NCBI GenBank assembly: GCA_046541115.1
Contig: JBKHDX010000058.1
Coordinates: 1-22,189, forward strand
Direction of reading: 5' to 3'
Length of the DNA stretch: 22,189 nucleotides
Origin: Jaaginema sp046541115
GTDB taxonomy: Bacteria > Cyanobacteriota > Cyanobacteriia > Cyanobacteriales > Spirulinaceae
Shown here: positions 20,270 to 22,189 of the stretch, piece by piece
Position numbering within the stretch: the stretch's first letter is position 1
Layout of the letters: every line of letters begins with the position of its first letter
Translations under genes and position numbers: made by a program
The notes under the pieces: generated by a model
Seen by the model: the letters and a program-made list of their open reading frames with translations, nothing else
What the model was told of the DNA's origin: nothing
Databases searched by the model: none

Positions 20270-21058
20270 ATGTCCGATCTCGATCGGGAAACGCGATCGC
20301 CCGAAGAAATTTTGAGGAGTACTGAATTAATTGACGCGATCGCACAAATTATTAGCGATCGCCTTGATTTTTCTCAACTGCAACCCCAGCGGGAAGAAGA
20401 AATCATTGATTGTGCCGCTTATCCGCGCTACGGTTTTTTAGTCAAATTTCGCCAAAATCTCAGCGCGATCGCGGCATTCCTATTACTAGGGGCAATTTTC
20501 AATGTTTTTCTGTCTCCTTGGGGTCAACTGCTGAGTAGCCAACTGCATACTTTTTTCTCATTGTCTACTATCTTGAGTGGTTTAATTTTAATCACTTTAT
20601 TGGTTTTTGAAGTCTTTTTAGGAGCCGGAAACGATCTAGAATTGAAAGTAAGACGGGGTAAAAAAGTAATCTCGGAGTATCGCTTTATTCCCTCTCTCAA
20701 TCGCCTTCCTTTCGTTTTAATGTTTCTCGGTTTAGGCTTTTTTACAATTATTTTTGGTTTTGCCAGTCTTTATACAGAATTATTGCGCCAAAGCCCCGAT
20801 AACTTTACAGGATTAACCGAAGGATTTTTAACATTATATTTTTCCGTCGTCACCTTCTCAACCGTGGGTTACGGCGATGTTTATCCTGTATCTTTCCTCG
20901 CTCGGTTTGCAGCGATTTGCGAAATTTTTATCGCGATGTTTTTCAGCTTAATTGCTTTATCCACCACCTTAACTTGGGTCACGGCTTACGAACATCAAGA
21001 AACTAATATTTCGATTCGCAATCGCATCCAAGCCTTACAACAAAAGGATCGTCCTTAG
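20270..21058 (+). CDS. K+ channel-like protein with TVGYGD selectivity filter
   Basis: 262 residues. It has four predicted membrane segments, at about 64-82, 97-118, 146-168 and 212-236. Between the last two lies a pore helix and selectivity filter (LYFSVVTFSTVGYGDVYPVS) with TVGYGD at 198-203, the hallmark of potassium channels (Ion_trans_2). The first two segments could be an extra hairpin and are not a charged S4 voltage sensor. The N-terminal 60 residues are polar and hydrophilic. The C-terminal tail after TM4 is short, with no RCK/KTN or cyclic-nucleotide domain, so gating is unclear. An aagga element lies about 10 bases before the ATG. Its TAG stop overlaps the cofG stop on the other strand (ttag at 21055-21058). 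Confidence 0.88.
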   Translation: MSDLDRETRSPEEILRSTELIDAIAQIISDRLDFSQLQPQREEEIIDCAAYPRYGFLVKFRQNLSAIAAFLLLGAIFNVFLSPWGQLLSSQLHTFFSLSTILSGLILITLLVFEVFLGAGNDLELKVRRGKKVISEYRFIPSLNRLPFVLMFLGLGFFTIIFGFASLYTELLRQSPDNFTGLTEGFLTLYFSVVTFSTVGYGDVYPVSFLARFAAICEIFIAMFFSLIALSTTLTWVTAYEHQETNISIRNRIQALQQKDRP

Positions 21059-22005
21059 TATTTTGTCAATAGTTGTTTTAAGTTTGGGGGCAGCCAGTCG
21101 TAATATTGAGGGTAAACAGGTAAACGGGGGACTAACCGCCAAGGGGTGTCTTTGAGAATCGTTTCAAGTTTTTCTGGGGTAGGATGAGGATAGTCAGGAT
21201 TGACCTCATCTTTTGGGCCAAGGCCGCCTAAATCTCGCGCTCCCGCTTCCAAACAAGCTAAGAGATAATTGGGTTCTGCAACTAAGTTGGGAGGAATCTG
21301 GATCGTGATATCTGGGGGTAAAATCGACCGAGCGAGAGTAATAACTTCGAGTAAGCTGTCGCGAGAAAACGCCCCTGCGAAATAATCTTGTTGACTGCCG
21401 GGACTGTGGGGTTGCAAAATCACTTCTTGGATATGGCCCCAGGTTTTGTGAAGATTTGCGATCGCATTTAAGGTATCTTCCCAATCCTGCCGAGTTTCGC
21501 CAATACCCAGTAACAAACCCGTAGTGAAAGGAATCTGCAACGATCCCGCCCATTCTAACTGTTGTAAGCGCAGTTCGGGAATTTTGCTGGGCGCACGACG
21601 ATGAACGGTTTCGAGCAAACTGGGTGTAACCTGCTCTAACATTAACCCCATCGAGCCGTTCACCGGTTTAAGTTGTTTCATCTCAGGAAAGCTGAGTATC
21701 CCGGCATTGGTGTGGGGAATAAAACCTTCAGACAAAGCCAACTCGCACAACTTATATATACGATCGAACCAAGCCCCTCGTAACGCACTCTGGGGATGTA
21801 CTTCACCGCTTAATATGAGAATTTCAGTAACGTTGTAAGAATGTAGCGATCGCAATATCCGTTGAGCTTCAGCCAAACTCAACCAAGCACTACTACCGGA
21901 ATCCCGGCGAAAATTGCAATAACTACAACGATTGAAACACTCATAAGTCGGCACGATTGTATAGGCAGGACTGTAAGTAATTAAGGTTGAGGCAGAATCA
22001 GTCAT
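21055..22005 (-). CDS. cofG: 7,8-didemethyl-8-hydroxy-5-deazariboflavin synthase subunit CofG
   Basis: 316 residues, radical SAM family. With CofH it makes F0 (8-hydroxy-5-deazaflavin) from a ribityl-uracil and tyrosine. In cyanobacteria F0 is best known as the antenna chromophore of DNA photolyase. The [4Fe-4S] motif is Cys23-x3-Cys27-x2-Cys30 (YECFNRCSYCNFR). Other CofG hallmarks are SGEVHP, PHTNAGILSFPEMKQLKPVNGSMGLMLEQ, TTGLLLGIGE, LQPHSPGS, and GARDLGGLGPKDEVNPDYPHP. cofH is not in the window, so the partner must lie elsewhere. The start ATG is the first in frame and gives the normal N-terminus. It runs convergently with the channel gene, sharing stop bases, and away from psbA. Confidence 0.95.
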   Translation of the reverse strand: MTDSASTLITYSPAYTIVPTYECFNRCSYCNFRRDSGSSAWLSLAEAQRILRSLHSYNVTEILILSGEVHPQSALRGAWFDRIYKLCELALSEGFIPHTNAGILSFPEMKQLKPVNGSMGLMLEQVTPSLLETVHRRAPSKIPELRLQQLEWAGSLQIPFTTGLLLGIGETRQDWEDTLNAIANLHKTWGHIQEVILQPHSPGSQQDYFAGAFSRDSLLEVITLARSILPPDITIQIPPNLVAEPNYLLACLEAGARDLGGLGPKDEVNPDYPHPTPEKLETILKDTPWRLVPRLPVYPQYYDWLPPNLKQLLTKY

Positions 22006-22050
22006 AAACTAAACTTATCGTTGATATAAATAAAAGTTTTGTTACATACC

Positions 22051-22079
22051 TTTACAAGTTGGGCTAATTCTACTAATAT
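22051..22079 (+). promoter_or_regulatory. psbA promoter
   Basis: A -35 TTTACA (22051-22056), a 17-base spacer, and a -10 TAATAT (22074-22079) give a good sigma-70 promoter. Transcription would begin near 22086, giving a leader of about 53 bases before the psbA ATG. The TTTACA form of the -35 box is usual for cyanobacterial psbA genes. Confidence 0.7.
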
Positions 22080-22086
22080 TAAGACA

Positions 22087-22105
22087 GTTCAAGAAAACCT
22101 TGAAC
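22087..22105 (+). promoter_or_regulatory. Stem-loop at the 5' end of the psbA leader
   Basis: GTTCAAG (22087-22093) pairs perfectly with CTTGAAC (22099-22105) around an aaaac loop. It starts almost exactly at the predicted transcription start, a position that protects many mRNAs from 5' decay. psbA mRNA stability is known to be light-controlled in cyanobacteria. A role here is inference. Confidence 0.5.
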
Positions 22106-22138
22106 CCTTCATAAAATACATAACGCAATTATCTAACT

Positions 22139-22189
22139 ATGACTACAACAATCCAAACACGCGAAAGCAATAGCGTGTGGGAGCGTTTT
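22139..22189 (+). CDS. psbA: Photosystem II D1 protein, first 17 codons
   Basis: The frame from the ATG at 22139 reads MTTTIQTRESNSVWERF and runs off the window. This matches the highly conserved D1 N-terminus (MTTT-x-Q-x-RES-x-S-x-WERF). D1 binds the manganese cluster, the P680 chlorophylls and the QB quinone of photosystem II. Residues that distinguish D1 forms, such as position 130, are outside the window. A strong promoter and leader hairpin precede it; no clear Shine-Dalgarno is visible in atctaactATG. Confidence 0.93.
   Translation, partial: MTTTIQTRESNSVWERF

Overview
The window is cyanobacterial chromosome. The extended HIP1 octamer (gcgatcgc) occurs more than thirty times. The gene set includes cyanobacteria-specific genes: the start of psbA (photosystem II D1), ycf3 (photosystem I assembly), a GUN4-domain kinase, cofG, and an ftsQ-ftsZ pair with a cyanobacterial-type FtsZ tail. 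The repeat content and the very large two-partner-secretion protein suggest a repeat-rich, probably large-genome cyanobacterium. I cannot name the genus.

Layout. (1) 1-456: 3' part of a PD-(D/E)XK (Mrr-like) restriction endonuclease gene broken by an in-frame TGA. (2) 534-2870: a TIGR04283-type glycosyltransferase (minus), a KDPG/KHG aldolase (eda), and a YkuD-type L,D-transpeptidase-like protein without the catalytic cysteine. (3) 2871-3544: a repeat-packed intergenic region. (4) 3545-7267: a 1240-residue exported protein joining a TPS/filamentous-haemagglutinin N-terminus, a beta-helix repeat stalk and a C-terminal CHAT (caspase-like) protease with both catalytic residues. (5) 7506-8936 (minus): ycf3, then the tightly spaced pair gatC and DUF427. 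(6) 9353-13075 (plus): ftsQ, ftsZ, thiD and an unknown coiled-coil single-span membrane protein. (7) 13076-13956: an IS200/IS605-like hairpin, a 54-codon secretory ORF remnant ending inside it, and a small secreted SH3b protein. (8) 14270-17431: hslO (Hsp33), then on the minus strand larB/cpmA followed by a zinc-ribbon/kinase/GUN4 fusion. (9) 17682-21058: a co-directional row of corA, two unknown membrane or exported proteins, and a two-pore-helix K+ channel-like protein. (10) 21055-22005: cofG, with its stop overlapping the channel gene's stop. (11) 22006-22189: the psbA promoter, a leader hairpin and the first 17 codons of psbA.

Most of the window is core housekeeping: cell division, photosynthesis assembly, thiamine, translation fidelity, redox chaperone and ion transport. 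It contains no tRNA, rRNA, CRISPR array or complete insertion sequence that I can see. The most unusual parts are the secreted TPS-CHAT protease, the kinase-GUN4 fusion, the cysteine-less L,D-transpeptidase homologue, the twin 18-bp palindromes over the eda stop codon, and a short dispersed repeat (core caaaggacaaatgacc) that supplies the Shine-Dalgarno and start codon of one gene and lies at the ends of two others.
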